Assembly: GCA_016839345.1 (NCBI GenBank)
Contig: JAEOUL010000257.1
Location: 1-39,372 of the forward strand
Direction of reading: 5' to 3'
Source of the DNA: Candidatus Thorarchaeota archaeon
Lineage (GTDB): Archaea; Asgardarchaeota; Thorarchaeia; Thorarchaeales; Thorarchaeaceae
DNA length: 39,372 nt
A program made the position numbers and the translations under genes. The notes beneath the pieces were generated by a model. It was given only the letters and a program-made list of their open reading frames with translations, made no database searches and was not told the origin of the DNA. Of the stretch, positions 26,101-35,400 are shown piece after piece; the first letter of the stretch is position 1; each line of letters opens with the position of its first letter.

Positions 26101-29100
26101 AAACTTACAGGGTTTTGTTTTCGGGATCGGATGCTCCTCCAGGGTTGGGGACACATAGTCTCATCATTCAAGCAGATCTGTTTGGATTTGCTCAAAAAGA
26201 TAACACGACCCAAATGGTATTTCGAGAAGAAGTAACCGAACTGGTTCTTATTTGGTCAAATGGCTTTAGCATAACCTTCATAGAACAGACAATATTATCT
26301 GCAAATTACACAATGGAGAATGGAACTGCAATTCGTAATGCCATGGTCAACGTGAGTATCGGTGGATACCCACCGCTAACCATGAACTGGCACGAAGGAT
26401 CGCAAACATATCAAATCACATTCAATGGATTCGACGACCCTCCAGGATTTGGCAATCATAGTGTGGTTGTTCTCGCTGATTTATTCGGATATCATGAGCA
26501 ATCGAACTCAGACTATTATCTTGAGATCTCTAAAGAGCCGACAAGTATCGACATATCATGGTCTGATGGAACCAATATCACCTATGTTCAACAGACAACA
26601 CTATCAGTTACGTATCGTATGAACGATACAACTCCAATTCCTGATGCAAATGTAACAGTAACGATTGGATTGCAGCTTTTAAATCTTACATGGAATCCAA
26701 GTAATCAAGCATATGAGATAACTTTCAATGGAACTTACAATCCACCAGGTTTTGGAACATATAATCTAACTATAGAAGCATCAAAGTTTGGTTTTCAGAG
26801 TCAGGATAATGATACATATCGTCTAACAATAGAAATAGAACCAACCACACTAGAACTCTCTTGGGAAATCTCAGACACTATATCATATGTTGGACAAACA
26901 GTGCTCCAAGCAAACTTCTCGATGAGTAACGGATCAGCAGTTCGAGGAGCCTATGTCAATGCAACAATAGGTTCTAGAGAATGGATCTTAGAATGGAATG
27001 AAACATCTAAGATGTATACACTGGTCCTGCGTGGAACTCACCCAGACCTTGGTGTAGGAGTTTTTGGAGTGATAGTTCATGCAACTCTATTTGGATATGA
27101 TCAACAAGTTGACACTAATGAAACCTTGACAGTTTATGATGAACCAACATACTTGGAAATTAGTTGGTCAAATGGATATGATATTGGATATTTCGACTAT
27201 ACATTTCTCTTCGTTGATTATCTCATGGCTAGTAATGACACCACAATTGTCAACGCTACATTGAGTGTCACAATCGAAGCAACTACTTGGGATATGGAAT
27301 GGAACAGTACTGCAGGTATGTATCAAATCAGGTTCAATGGGTCTGATTCGCCGCCAGGTGTTGGCGTACATAATCTGACAATTCAGGCATCGAAATTCGG
27401 TTATGTGTCCCAGACAGATGATACACTAAACCTTACTCTTCCAGTAATCCCAACAGTTTTGAACGTCATTTGGACCAATTCTAATAATATCACGTTCGTT
27501 GAGCAAACAACACTAATGGTTAATTATACGATGTTCAATGGGACTACAATTCAAGGCGCTACAGTGATTATCAAGATTGGACTAGACCTCTTCTCGTTGA
27601 TTTTGAACGAAACCACTGGAGTCTATGAACATACATTCTACGGAACCAATGATCCTCCAGGGTTGGGTTCAAGTATAGCCTACATCAGTGCTTGGAAATC
27701 GAGCTTTGAAGCACATATCAACATAGTCGATAGTTTCACCATAGACGAAGAGCCTACTAGTCTAATAATCACTTGGTCTAACGGTGATAACATCACCTAT
27801 GTTAGCGAAACAACCCTTTCAGTTCAATACCTGATGAGTGATTTGACAGCCATCACTGATGCAGTTCTGAATGTGACAATCTATGGGAATTTTCAGACCC
27901 TTATCTGGAATTCAACAAGTCAGGCTTATGAAGCAACATTCAGAGGGGATGATGACCCGCCAGGCTATGGTACACATACAGTAGAGATTATAGCTTGGAA
28001 ATTTGGTTTTGATGCAATATTTGATAATAATCAAAACTTCACAATTCGGCTTGAAGACACAAGCATCTCTTTCGAGTGGAGTCCAAACAATACAATCACA
28101 TTTGTTGAACATACAAAAATCAGAATATATTATCTCATGAGTAATGGAACGCCGATTCAGGGAGCGACTGTCAATATTACCATTGGATTTACAAGATGGG
28201 ATGTTGTCTACTGGAACAGCACATCAGGAGCATATGAGTGGTCTTGGTCAGGATCAGATTCTCCACCAGGTTTGAGTGGACTAGACGGGCATCTTCTGAC
28301 CATCAGAGCTTGGAAAATCAACTATGTAGGATTGACAAATGTTTCTCAGAAATTGTACATATTTGAAGAGCCAACTCAAATTAAAGCAAGTTGGTCAAAT
28401 GGTGATTCAATTACATCTGTCCAATCTACAACTCTTCTTGTTAATTTCACAGATAGTTATGGTACAGTTATTCCAAATGAAATCGTTGAAGTCACAAGTG
28501 GCGCATTCTACAGGGAACTAACTTGGAATGCAACAAGTCAGCTCTATGAAGTAACTATAAGCGGCTTTGAATTACCACTTGGAATACATGGATTCACGAT
28601 TGAAGGTCATGTGCTGATCGGGTATACAACAGCAGTGAATAGTTCAATGTCATTGACAATTCTTAGTGAGCAGGTGAGCATATCGAGTCAGTTTCTAAAT
28701 GGTAGCACAATTACATACGTTGGCTATACAATTCTTGCAGTCAATTATACAATGTCAAATGGGACAGAAATTCCTCTAGCCACGGTCAATGTTACAATAA
28801 ATGGAAATCTATGGGATCTAAAGTGGCATTCAGCTAGCAAGACATACCGTATCCAGTTCAATGGAAGTGATAGCTTACCAGGTCTAGGTTATCATCAACT
28901 CAATATCAGTGCGTGGAGACTGGGTTTTGATCCGCAGATTGACTCTTCCAAATTCCTTACAATTGAAGAAGAAACCACGACACTAGATATCTATTGGGGC
29001 GCACCAAATTACAACAACGTGACCTACTTTGATTACACAATTCTCTATGTTGAGTATAAAATGAGTGATGACACAGTGATTCAAGGAGCCATGGTCAATG

Positions 29101-32100
29101 TTACAGATGGCACCAAAATATGGATTCTTGAATGGAATTCAACTCAAGGTGCGTATTCGTTGAGATTCAATGGTTCGGATTCACCCCCAGGATTGGGAAC
29201 ATGTAGCCTGACAGTCAACGCGGACAAGTATGGATTTAAACACCTACCAGTATCGGATATCACATTAACACTATCAAAGGACCCCACAACTCTAGAAATC
29301 ACTTGGATTGGGGAAAATGACATTTCATATGTCGAACAAACAATACTCTCAGTAACCTACCAAATGAGTAACGGATCGGATATCGTCGATGCTATAGTTA
29401 ATGCTACTATAGATGATCAGCCGTGGACACTTATTTGGAATGAAACTGCGAGAGCCTATCAGGTATTATTTACTGGAAACCAGAGTCTTCCAGGTTTGGG
29501 TTCCTTCACTGTCACAATTCAGGCATCAAGCAGTGTTTTCGTCGCCCAGACAAAGAATACTTCACTCATAATAAACAATGATAATCCAACTGCTATTCCT
29601 TCATGGTCAACGTTCACTATTGACTGGACTCAGAGTGTCATCTTGTCTTTCGATTTCATGGATTCGTATGGAAGTCTGATAGAAGATGCTACTACGAAAT
29701 TTGTCTATGTTGATACTATAGAGTACAATCTTCAAGGTGACAACGGAACATATTGGATCATGTTCAACAACACTTTCGATCTTGGCACACACGATGTCTG
29801 GGCGAATTTCAGTAAGTTCGGATATAACCCGGTTACAGCTTTGTCAATCGACTTCACTATCACCAATGCCCTGACAGACCTAGACATAATCTGGTCATCT
29901 GTAGTGATTGATTATCTTGGGCAGATTGATTTGACAGTGAACTACTACTATATTGGAGATGGATCGAGTGTTCCACAAACAGGGGTAGTAGCCAATATAA
30001 CGATTGACGATTCGATTACTTACGATCTGACCCTCCAAGGAAGCTTTTGGATAACTTCGTTCACCAATGCCAATCTTAGCTTGGGTAGTCATGTTGTTGA
30101 TATACGAGCACAAGTATATGGATATGAATACAGTGAGTCCTTAGGAATCATTCTCACTGTAAACGAGGTAGCGACAGACGTATTGGTAGTGACTTGGGTT
30201 CCATCCAATCTCACAATACAATATACTCACTCCTTGAACCTGAGTGTCGATTACACTTTCTCTGGAGTGGATGTTCCTGATACAGCAATTGTTAATGTTA
30301 CTATTGATGGACGCATATACAATCTGACCTATACTGCAGGAATTTGGAATGTATCAATTCCAGGATTTGAGATTTTTGAGATCGGCGTCGGATTGCAAAC
30401 CGCAATTATAAGTGCCTGGCTTCACGGGTATCAGTTTCAGACAAATGTGACTGTTGGAATCAATGTAACTGTTGCTGCCAATATGTTCTTTCCAACATGG
30501 GAACCATTGACTCTACAAGCCTCGTATATTGATACAATAAACCTCACAGTTGTATACCTAGAGGATTATGAGCCAATACTTGATGCGACTGTACAGTTGT
30601 CAATCAATGGAACAATTCACCCTCTCACGTACAGTGATGTCGATGAGATGTGGCATTTCAGTATTAAAGCGAGTGATATTGGTTTAGGCATCTGGAACAT
30701 CACTGTAACTGCGAATAAGACAGGATACGCAGATGGTTGGGATTCACAAATATTGACAATATCTTTGGCCCAGACAAATCTCACTGTCATCGCATCAAGT
30801 CCAGCGATTTATTATGATGAGAGCATATTACTCAGCATCTATTACCAACTCTTGAATACGAGCACTGTTCCAGGTGCAACACCAATTGTAACTGTTGATA
30901 GCAATATTCAGTCGACTTCATGGAACATAGATCACTGGGAGGTCACTCTTAGTGGGACAATAATGGGTCTTGGAATACATTCAGTGGAGATTGATTTTGA
31001 CGTCTTTGGGTATGAACCAAAATCAAATACCTCCGAGGTCACTGTGAATGCAATTCCAACGAGTGTCGATGTAGATGATGTATCATTCATCATATACCCA
31101 TTTGATTCAGTGACTGTTTCATTCACTTGGTTAGATGATAAGAATATAATTGGAATAGATGGTTTCATACCTGATGTCATTTGGCCTGATACGTTCTCTG
31201 TGTACGATCATGGAAATGGTACTTATAGTATTGAGGTCAGTAACGATGCTTTACATGTTGGTCCATATAATCTCAATGTGACCTTCACCAGAATCGGATA
31301 TGTAGATGGTACAGGATTCGTGAATATTGAGATAATTGAATTACCTATTGTCTTATCATTTATTGATGAAATCGAACAATTTGAGAATGAAACAATCACA
31401 ATCTCCATTCAGATTTATGATGGCCCTCATGCTACAATTGTGGATTGGGGCGAGATTTTCATTGAGCTTGAAGGAGTATTGTATCAATTAATCTATGAAT
31501 CAAGTACTCAAGTATACGCAGTAGAGATTTGGCTTGGAGATTTGGCACCGGGTCAGTACACTCTCAATTTTACCGCTACAGCAATTGATTGTGAAACCGA
31601 ATACGGAGAGATTCAGCTTGATATTGTGCCAAAGATATCTTACACACTCGTGATTGAAGTAGATGATGTAGTACAAGCTGGACAATCCATACAGATTACG
31701 ATTCTGGCCAGCTACGAATCAGGTCCACTTGAGGGCTTTCAAGTCACTGTTCACATTATTGTTGAGAGAGGAGAATTAGCACCTCAGGAATTCATAGAGG
31801 AAGCAAGTGATTTGCTAGAATTCGTTGTTCCATATGAAGCAACTAGACTAACAATTTGGGCAGAGTTTGAAGGAGCCATTGGAGAATGGTCTGCAACTTC
31901 AAATGTAGTCATCAGGGAGGTTTCTCCAGGAGTTATGGATATTCTTTCGTTCATCATTTCACTGTTTGGAGACCCAATCACTCTAACTATCATTGTGGGC
32001 GGTGGAGGGGGATCGATTGCTGGACTAATCCTCCTTCGGCGAAGGCGTGGAAAATCAAGAGTGTCAACACCATCCATCACTGGGGATATCACTCCACTTT

Positions 32101-32312
32101 CCAGTGTGCCAACAGCTCCTGCAGGAGAAATGGACATCCTTCGGGATGAAATCAAGAAATACCCAGTAGGATTGACACGGACTCAGATTGCCAAGTCTCT
32201 TGATATCTCAAGAAGTAAGGCAGGTGTTTTGATTAAGAAACTACTAGAATCAGATGCAGGATTCGAAGAAGTCAAAGATGGAAGGCTTCGAAGAATTCGT
32301 TTCCGTGATTAG
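23112..32312 (+). CDS. Giant Ig-like repeat surface protein with membrane helix and cytoplasmic winged helix
   Basis: A 3066-residue exported protein. Seen: signal peptide (residues 1-22) and an N-terminal region (about 24-635) shared with the 1477-residue neighbour. About 15 well-conserved Ig-like repeats of close to 100 residues follow (about 637-2156), with recurring W-S-x-G-N-x-I-T-Y, NVTIG, PPGLG and I-x-A-x-K-x-G-Y, then about eight diverged ones (to about 2930). Next come one membrane helix (about 2955-2976) followed by RRRRGK, a short linker, and a cytoplasmic winged helix-turn-helix at 3007-3066 (LTRTQIAKSLDISRSKAGVLI). N-x-S/T sequons are very dense. Known: such repeats form stalks or adhesins on archaeal cells. 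Inference: the winged helix gives it a signalling or DNA-tethering end. GAGGTG before the ATG supports the start. Confidence 0.9.
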   Translation: MKKSAVLLIIAVLVLAAVQGVGSPNSATILQNEYPFSPDSQSSTASVSGGGSGQTATMFFDRTITGQRLEILNTYGDTATHNAELDLLDYQVSGWKLFSARIETESIMAAAEKEVVGVTYESFEFQIYEFEPLFFSQLAQGFYNQDHDGALMNYSIYYSTDDYDPPVRGNASLVIRSGSSSNLDSAIDITTPVNMTASDTAFSWSTIQGGNASLSANTIYWAVIDGSSLSKAGSPEPSYPTIWWGGENDAGTFGSYQRGPSGWILLPLEALMNYTYIPWNQTSDTPLTYSSVQQVDLKVNSSTITSLNFDISSASENITNISFDTNQSVYFNYNMTLSYVKDTTATASWEITSSAGLVDWSVRVGTSYPSVSGQVAKYLNISKAISWTITGLYESATPTTNHTDYSLLGSIVRCASMTDGTWRLAASSYNHLSSVHTYDSSDDIELINIASILVDVDVNLTILEEDSDPVTTGLANLTVVKGGSVVWFPSNKSVDSGKANYLWDVDSTSSDNGAYTLEVSWANGTDAGYLTKDIAIFYPTSLTPAQSDIDGYTESTIEVRVYFEDTFTPQGLYGSAAEVQYSFNGESNITMDDYNNGTWIASISTAGRNPGSYLVDVYAEGYALQNRSIQVNVNLIHDTEPLTVVWSNTNNITYVETTELTVYYNRVTGSTPIPGATVNVTIGAKNWTLEWDGVSAYKITFNGTDVPPGFGLHSLIIEAWKLGHKAQSDTTQTLDIHEEQTSMTFEWSDGNDITYIESTTLIVNYTMSDGSPVVGATVNVTIAGDPPYVLTFNGETYQYVFDGDASLPGIGIHSLTIEADKHGHVYMNATMVPLTITKEPTTMTFDWSNGNDITYLRSTTLIVNYTMSDGSPVVDAAVNVTIGGNPPYVLTFNGETYQYVFDGDASLPGIGNHSLTIIAGKYGYDYKDALSVQLNISEEPTSLVITWSTGNNITYVEETYLIANYTISDGSPVLDAVVNVTIGAYPPWTLEWHALTQTYRVLFSGSDAPPGLGTHSLIIQADLFGFAQKDNTTQMVFREEVTELVLIWSNGFSITFIEQTILSANYTMENGTAIRNAMVNVSIGGYPPLTMNWHEGSQTYQITFNGFDDPPGFGNHSVVVLADLFGYHEQSNSDYYLEISKEPTSIDISWSDGTNITYVQQTTLSVTYRMNDTTPIPDANVTVTIGLQLLNLTWNPSNQAYEITFNGTYNPPGFGTYNLTIEASKFGFQSQDNDTYRLTIEIEPTTLELSWEISDTISYVGQTVLQANFSMSNGSAVRGAYVNATIGSREWILEWNETSKMYTLVLRGTHPDLGVGVFGVIVHATLFGYDQQVDTNETLTVYDEPTYLEISWSNGYDIGYFDYTFLFVDYLMASNDTTIVNATLSVTIEATTWDMEWNSTAGMYQIRFNGSDSPPGVGVHNLTIQASKFGYVSQTDDTLNLTLPVIPTVLNVIWTNSNNITFVEQTTLMVNYTMFNGTTIQGATVIIKIGLDLFSLILNETTGVYEHTFYGTNDPPGLGSSIAYISAWKSSFEAHINIVDSFTIDEEPTSLIITWSNGDNITYVSETTLSVQYLMSDLTAITDAVLNVTIYGNFQTLIWNSTSQAYEATFRGDDDPPGYGTHTVEIIAWKFGFDAIFDNNQNFTIRLEDTSISFEWSPNNTITFVEHTKIRIYYLMSNGTPIQGATVNITIGFTRWDVVYWNSTSGAYEWSWSGSDSPPGLSGLDGHLLTIRAWKINYVGLTNVSQKLYIFEEPTQIKASWSNGDSITSVQSTTLLVNFTDSYGTVIPNEIVEVTSGAFYRELTWNATSQLYEVTISGFELPLGIHGFTIEGHVLIGYTTAVNSSMSLTILSEQVSISSQFLNGSTITYVGYTILAVNYTMSNGTEIPLATVNVTINGNLWDLKWHSASKTYRIQFNGSDSLPGLGYHQLNISAWRLGFDPQIDSSKFLTIEEETTTLDIYWGAPNYNNVTYFDYTILYVEYKMSDDTVIQGAMVNVTDGTKIWILEWNSTQGAYSLRFNGSDSPPGLGTCSLTVNADKYGFKHLPVSDITLTLSKDPTTLEITWIGENDISYVEQTILSVTYQMSNGSDIVDAIVNATIDDQPWTLIWNETARAYQVLFTGNQSLPGLGSFTVTIQASSSVFVAQTKNTSLIINNDNPTAIPSWSTFTIDWTQSVILSFDFMDSYGSLIEDATTKFVYVDTIEYNLQGDNGTYWIMFNNTFDLGTHDVWANFSKFGYNPVTALSIDFTITNALTDLDIIWSSVVIDYLGQIDLTVNYYYIGDGSSVPQTGVVANITIDDSITYDLTLQGSFWITSFTNANLSLGSHVVDIRAQVYGYEYSESLGIILTVNEVATDVLVVTWVPSNLTIQYTHSLNLSVDYTFSGVDVPDTAIVNVTIDGRIYNLTYTAGIWNVSIPGFEIFEIGVGLQTAIISAWLHGYQFQTNVTVGINVTVAANMFFPTWEPLTLQASYIDTINLTVVYLEDYEPILDATVQLSINGTIHPLTYSDVDEMWHFSIKASDIGLGIWNITVTANKTGYADGWDSQILTISLAQTNLTVIASSPAIYYDESILLSIYYQLLNTSTVPGATPIVTVDSNIQSTSWNIDHWEVTLSGTIMGLGIHSVEIDFDVFGYEPKSNTSEVTVNAIPTSVDVDDVSFIIYPFDSVTVSFTWLDDKNIIGIDGFIPDVIWPDTFSVYDHGNGTYSIEVSNDALHVGPYNLNVTFTRIGYVDGTGFVNIEIIELPIVLSFIDEIEQFENETITISIQIYDGPHATIVDWGEIFIELEGVLYQLIYESSTQVYAVEIWLGDLAPGQYTLNFTATAIDCETEYGEIQLDIVPKISYTLVIEVDDVVQAGQSIQITILASYESGPLEGFQVTVHIIVERGELAPQEFIEEASDLLEFVVPYEATRLTIWAEFEGAIGEWSATSNVVIREVSPGVMDILSFIISLFGDPITLTIIVGGGGGSIAGLILLRRRRGKSRVSTPSITGDITPLSSVPTAPAGEMDILRDEIKKYPVGLTRTQIAKSLDISRSKAGVLIKKLLESDAGFEEVKDGRLRRIRFRD
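25024..29580 (+). repeat. Fifteen tandem Ig-like coding repeats of about 300 bases
   Basis: Repeat units begin with (E/D)-x-T-x-(L/M) at almost regular spacing; the GAG/GAA codons that open units 2, 3 and 4 lie at 25326, 25626 and 25926, exactly 300 bases apart. Units 2 and 3 share long identical DNA: the 59-base run from 25482 (or 25782) ends only at a single A/G difference, which shows recent duplication or conversion. The other units match at protein but not DNA level. Confidence 0.85.
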
Positions 32313-32403
32313 GGAAGAAGCAGGATAGATTGATATAACGAAATTTGTAGGTCACACTGTCCGTCCCACTAACATGTAATAGTCAAGGATGTGACTTACT
32401 AAT

Positions 32404-32438
32404 CAGACGCCGTGTGCCGTCTGCAGATATCGAGGTTA
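32404..32438 (+). promoter_or_regulatory. Leader hairpin and ribosome binding site of the 1477-residue surface protein
   Basis: CAGACG (32404-32409) pairs perfectly with CGTCTG (32418-32423) across an eight-base loop. The word GCCGTCTGC (32416-32424) is also found ahead of the 3066-residue gene. GAGGT follows and the ATG is at 32443. Regulatory function is inferred only from the sharing of word, geometry and position. Confidence 0.45.
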
Positions 32439-32442
32439 CAAC

Positions 32443-35400
32443 ATGCGAAAGGCATTGATTTCGTTGGTAATTGTCGCGATAATGCTGACCTTTCCCAATG
32501 TTTCAAACCAGAATAATATTGCAGAACAGAACTCAGAATCAGTATTAAACAGTACACCAAAAACTGCAGTTGTTTTATCCTCAGCTGGTGCATCAGGTAT
32601 ATCTCTTCCAGCATATCAGTTCATGTCAAGGTCACTAAACTCTCTTCAAGTAGACATTCTCAATACATATTCAGATACTACTTTGCATTCTGGAGAAGTA
32701 GACCTAACAAGTTATCTAATACCAGGCTGGCACATATATGAAGTATCAATCGATGTGAATAATTTTGAAGCTGCACCAGAAAGAGAAACTCTTGGAGTCA
32801 CATATGAGAATGCGTTCTTCTATATACAACAAATTGGTGTGATAAACTATACAGAACTCTCTCAGGGATTTTACAACCAGCCTTATGATGGCGTATTACA
32901 AAACTACTCAATTTACTACAGTACAGATGATTATACCCCAGCAACGAGAGGAAATGCATCTTTCATCATATCGAGCAACTACAACACGTCATCTGCAATC
33001 ACTACACCTGTTAACATGACAGCTCATGATGCAGCTTTCTCATGGGAAAGCATACAGGGGCAATCAGCAGCATTGGATGCTAACACCATATATTGGGCAA
33101 TAATCAATGGATCATTGCTTAAGAAAGCTGGATCTCCGACTCCCACCTTCCCGAAAATCTGGTGGGGTGCGGAGGATGATGGAGGTAGTTTTGACTCATT
33201 TATGCGCCTCAATGGTGTATGGCAGCTTGCTGTTCTTGAACCACTTTTCAACTACACGTATATCCCTTGGAATAGAACGTCCAACACACCTCTTCAATTT
33301 CATAGTTCTGAAAGTCTATCTCTACAGGCAAATTCAAGTGCTATGACTAGCCTATCATGGGAATTCACTAATGAAGTATCAAATATCACATCAATCATTC
33401 TTGATACTAACCAATCTGTTTACTTGGAATACGACCTAACAATCTGGTACAAGAAAGCAGTAACTGCAAATACAAAGTGGTATTCAGGAATACCAACTCC
33501 CAATATAGAATGGAACTCAACTGTTTCAATCACATATCCATATGTTTCAGGCACCCTCAATCGATTCTTGAACTATACTGTACAATCAGACTGGTTTCCC
33601 ACAGATTTGTATAATGGTTCAACTTCAATTGTTGGTACAAATACAAAGTATGATACAACAGTTCATTGTACATCGATGACGGATGGAACTTGGATATTAT
33701 CATCCTCAGCACCCAATTACGTTACAGCAATCGATCTTTCTGATTCGTCAGACAGCTCACCAGTAGCAGGCAAGGTTAGCATCTTAGTAGACATGGATAT
33801 AGATGTCACAATTGAAGATGATTTGAGCAATCCAATGACCGGAGGGACAACGAATCTAACAGTTCCTCAAGCCAGCTATTCGCCTGCTGAAATACCAGCT
33901 GTTGCTGGACTTGCATCATTCTCATGGGATATCAGTGCAACAACCACTGGGAACGGAACGCACTCAGTTGAGGTTTTCTGGACAAATGGGACTGAGGCGG
34001 GATACTTCGTTGTGGACCTGTTCGTATTCTATGCAACGACACTAGTTGCAGACAATATGTTCATCTCTGCTTTCACCGACAACAGCTTTGACATTGGAGT
34101 GGATTTTGACCAGATATTCCCAGCACGGGGACTGGATGATACACTAGCTGATGTAACATACACATTTGGAGCTACAATCAATGCCAGTCTTACTCCACAG
34201 GGTGGAGGAAGGTGGACAGCATCCGGGATTTCTACTGCAGGTATGAAAGATGGCTTCTATGACCTCTATGTCTATGCTGAGGGTTATGCACTTGAGAACT
34301 TCAGCCTTACCATCACAGTGGATTTAACTTATGAAACACAGCCACTCAACTGGAGCTGGTCAAACACTAACGATATTGCGTACATAGAAAGCACAAATCT
34401 CTCTGTGTCTTATCGGTTTGTTAATGGATCGAGAGTTCCATATGCAACAGTTAATGTGACATTCCAAAGCCAGACATACCCGTTGGCTTGGGATGAATCA
34501 ACTGAAACATACTGGATTGAGCTTCACGGAGCGAATTTCACTGGAGTGCCATACAATTTCACGTTGATAGTCAATGCGTGGAAGGTAGGTCATCAATCTC
34601 AATATAATGATACAAATTGGATATACGTACGGAGTGCTACAGGGGAGGTTTTTGAAACCGATTATTCACCAGATTTAGATATTCTCTATATTGAAACCAT
34701 GACTATCAGTGTGTCTTACAACTTCAGTTCATCGCCAATTATAGGTGCGACTGTCATTGTCACCATTAATAGTACTGATCTTAGAACCCTTGAATATAAC
34801 CCTGTTTCAATGAAATGGGAGATTACACTGGAAGGGTGGAATATCACTGTTGGAACATGGTCAATCAATGTAACGGCCAGTATGGATGGTTATACTACAC
34901 AATACGATCTTGTGATATTCTATGTTCGCGAGGACTCTCCAATTCTTAGCAGTTCATGGGTAGGAGATGTTGAAACTACTGATTATGCAACGAGCGAACC
35001 ATTGACCATCACGCTCACATACTCAAATGGAACTCCAATCAGTGATGCAACTGTTTCCTTTATAGCATTCAGTACATTCTATTCACTAGACGTAGGTCCA
35101 AGTGGACTGTACACATTCACAGTTGCTCCTAATAACACGAGAGGTGTTGAGTCATTTACTGTTTCAGTGGTTGGAATTGGAATTTTATCTAGTCAGATAG
35201 CGCTCAACTTAACTGTAGAGGCTACAACAACAATAGATGTCGTGCATGTCAGTTCTGAATATGAGGAATGGAATCTTACAGTTACGGTGGATTATGAGGA
35301 TTCTGTTTACAATGAGGATATCTTGGATGCAGTTGTCACGATGACATTAGATGGAAGAGTCTATGTCCTTAGTTATTCGGGCGGAGTCTATACAACAGAG

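Noticed and set aside
25024..29580. Regular repeats that might suggest a CRISPR array or minisatellite.
   Set aside because: The period is about 300 bases, the repeats are conserved as protein rather than DNA, and one long reading frame runs through them. They encode Ig-like domains.
31784..32155. Open frame of 123 codons on the minus strand near the end of the giant gene.
   Set aside because: It overlaps the well-supported membrane helix and linker coding sequence and has no independent start signal or recognisable product.
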